A stretch of 5,345 nt of DNA. Origin: CAXBID01 sp963975495. GTDB lineage: Bacteria > Bacteroidota > Bacteroidia > Flavobacteriales > Flavobacteriaceae. Where the stretch lies: contig CAXBID010000271.1 in NCBI GenBank assembly GCA_963975495.1, forward strand, positions 1 through 5,345, read 5' to 3'. Positions within the stretch are counted from its first letter, which is position 1; each line of letters starts with the position of its first letter. The notes beneath the pieces were generated by a model that was given only the letters and a program-made list of their open reading frames with translations, was not told where the DNA came from and made no database searches. Shown piece after piece: positions 5,291 to 5,345 of the stretch. The position numbers and the translations under genes are program-made.

Positions 5291-5345
5291 ATTTCCTATA
5301 TTTACAGTATGAGAATTCTTTTTGTTTTATTCTTCTTTATAGCTA
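5291..5345. repeat. Right copy of 55-bp perfect inverted repeat
   Basis: This is the exact reverse complement of 4969-5023 over all 55 bases to the last base of the window, with 267 bp of unrelated sequence between the arms. It may be an assembly or library chimera (55 is a common assembly word length, and hairpin template-switching gives this geometry) or one end of an invertible segment. The sequence alone cannot decide. Confidence 0.97.
5309..5345 (+). CDS. Duplicated start of the TPR gene, cut by window end
   Basis: ATG at 5309-5311 opens a frame reading MRILFVLFFFIA. It is identical in bases to the first 12 codons of the TPR gene but on the opposite strand, and it runs off the edge. It is divergent from the original. 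It could be a second paralogous gene sharing its signal peptide, or a false copy created by a chimeric join. Nothing after codon 12 is visible, so it should not be counted as a separate gene without more sequence. Confidence 0.3.
   Translation, partial: MRILFVLFFFIA

Noticed and set aside
4969..5345. Confident call of a phase-variable promoter inversion
   Set aside because: The repeat geometry would allow it, but no invertase gene is present, the repeat stops at the window end, and an artefact explains it as well or better.

Overview
The window looks like a chromosomal piece of a flavobacterium (Bacteroidota, family Flavobacteriaceae or a close relative). The evidence is AT-rich sequence, no Shine-Dalgarno motifs before the genes, and recognisably flavobacterial versions of KsgA/RsmA, MgtE and a DUF4286-type protein. 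Several palindromic intergenic repeats are also of kinds I associate with this phylum. No database search was possible, so all names rest on reading motifs.

Layout, left to right. Positions 2-112 hold the last 36 codons of a rightward gene, the C-terminus of a SCO1/SenC-like protein. Positions 113-445 are a convergent intergenic region. It contains a strongly structured element at 222-396, probably a non-coding RNA of a flavobacterial family (possibly Flavo-1), and a terminator for mgtE. Four genes then follow, all on the minus strand. In transcription order they are a secreted TPR-repeat protein (5005-3230), a DUF4286-like small protein (3186-2863), 16S rRNA dimethyladenosine transferase ksgA/rsmA (2708-1911) and the magnesium transporter/channel mgtE (1813-446). 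Gaps of 43, 154 and 97 bp separate them, and each gap carries a palindrome or repeat remnant. Neither ksgA (GTG) nor mgtE (TTG) has an ATG available near its start.

Positions 5006-5345 hold no complete gene. They contain two palindromes, a clear leftward intrinsic terminator (5158-5186), a possible C-terminal tail of an unidentified leftward gene (5228-5290), and a perfect 55-bp inverted copy of the start of the TPR gene that runs to the last base of the window (5291-5345 against 4969-5023).

The four genes combine housekeeping functions (ribosome maturation, Mg2+ homeostasis) with a cell-envelope TPR protein. They are not an obvious functional pathway, and co-transcription is only inferred from orientation. 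I see no defence system, CRISPR array, prophage or insertion sequence. The two items most worth attention are the structured RNA candidate at 222-396 and the 55-bp inverted repeat at the right edge. The inverted repeat may be an assembly or library chimera, but an invertible segment is not excluded.
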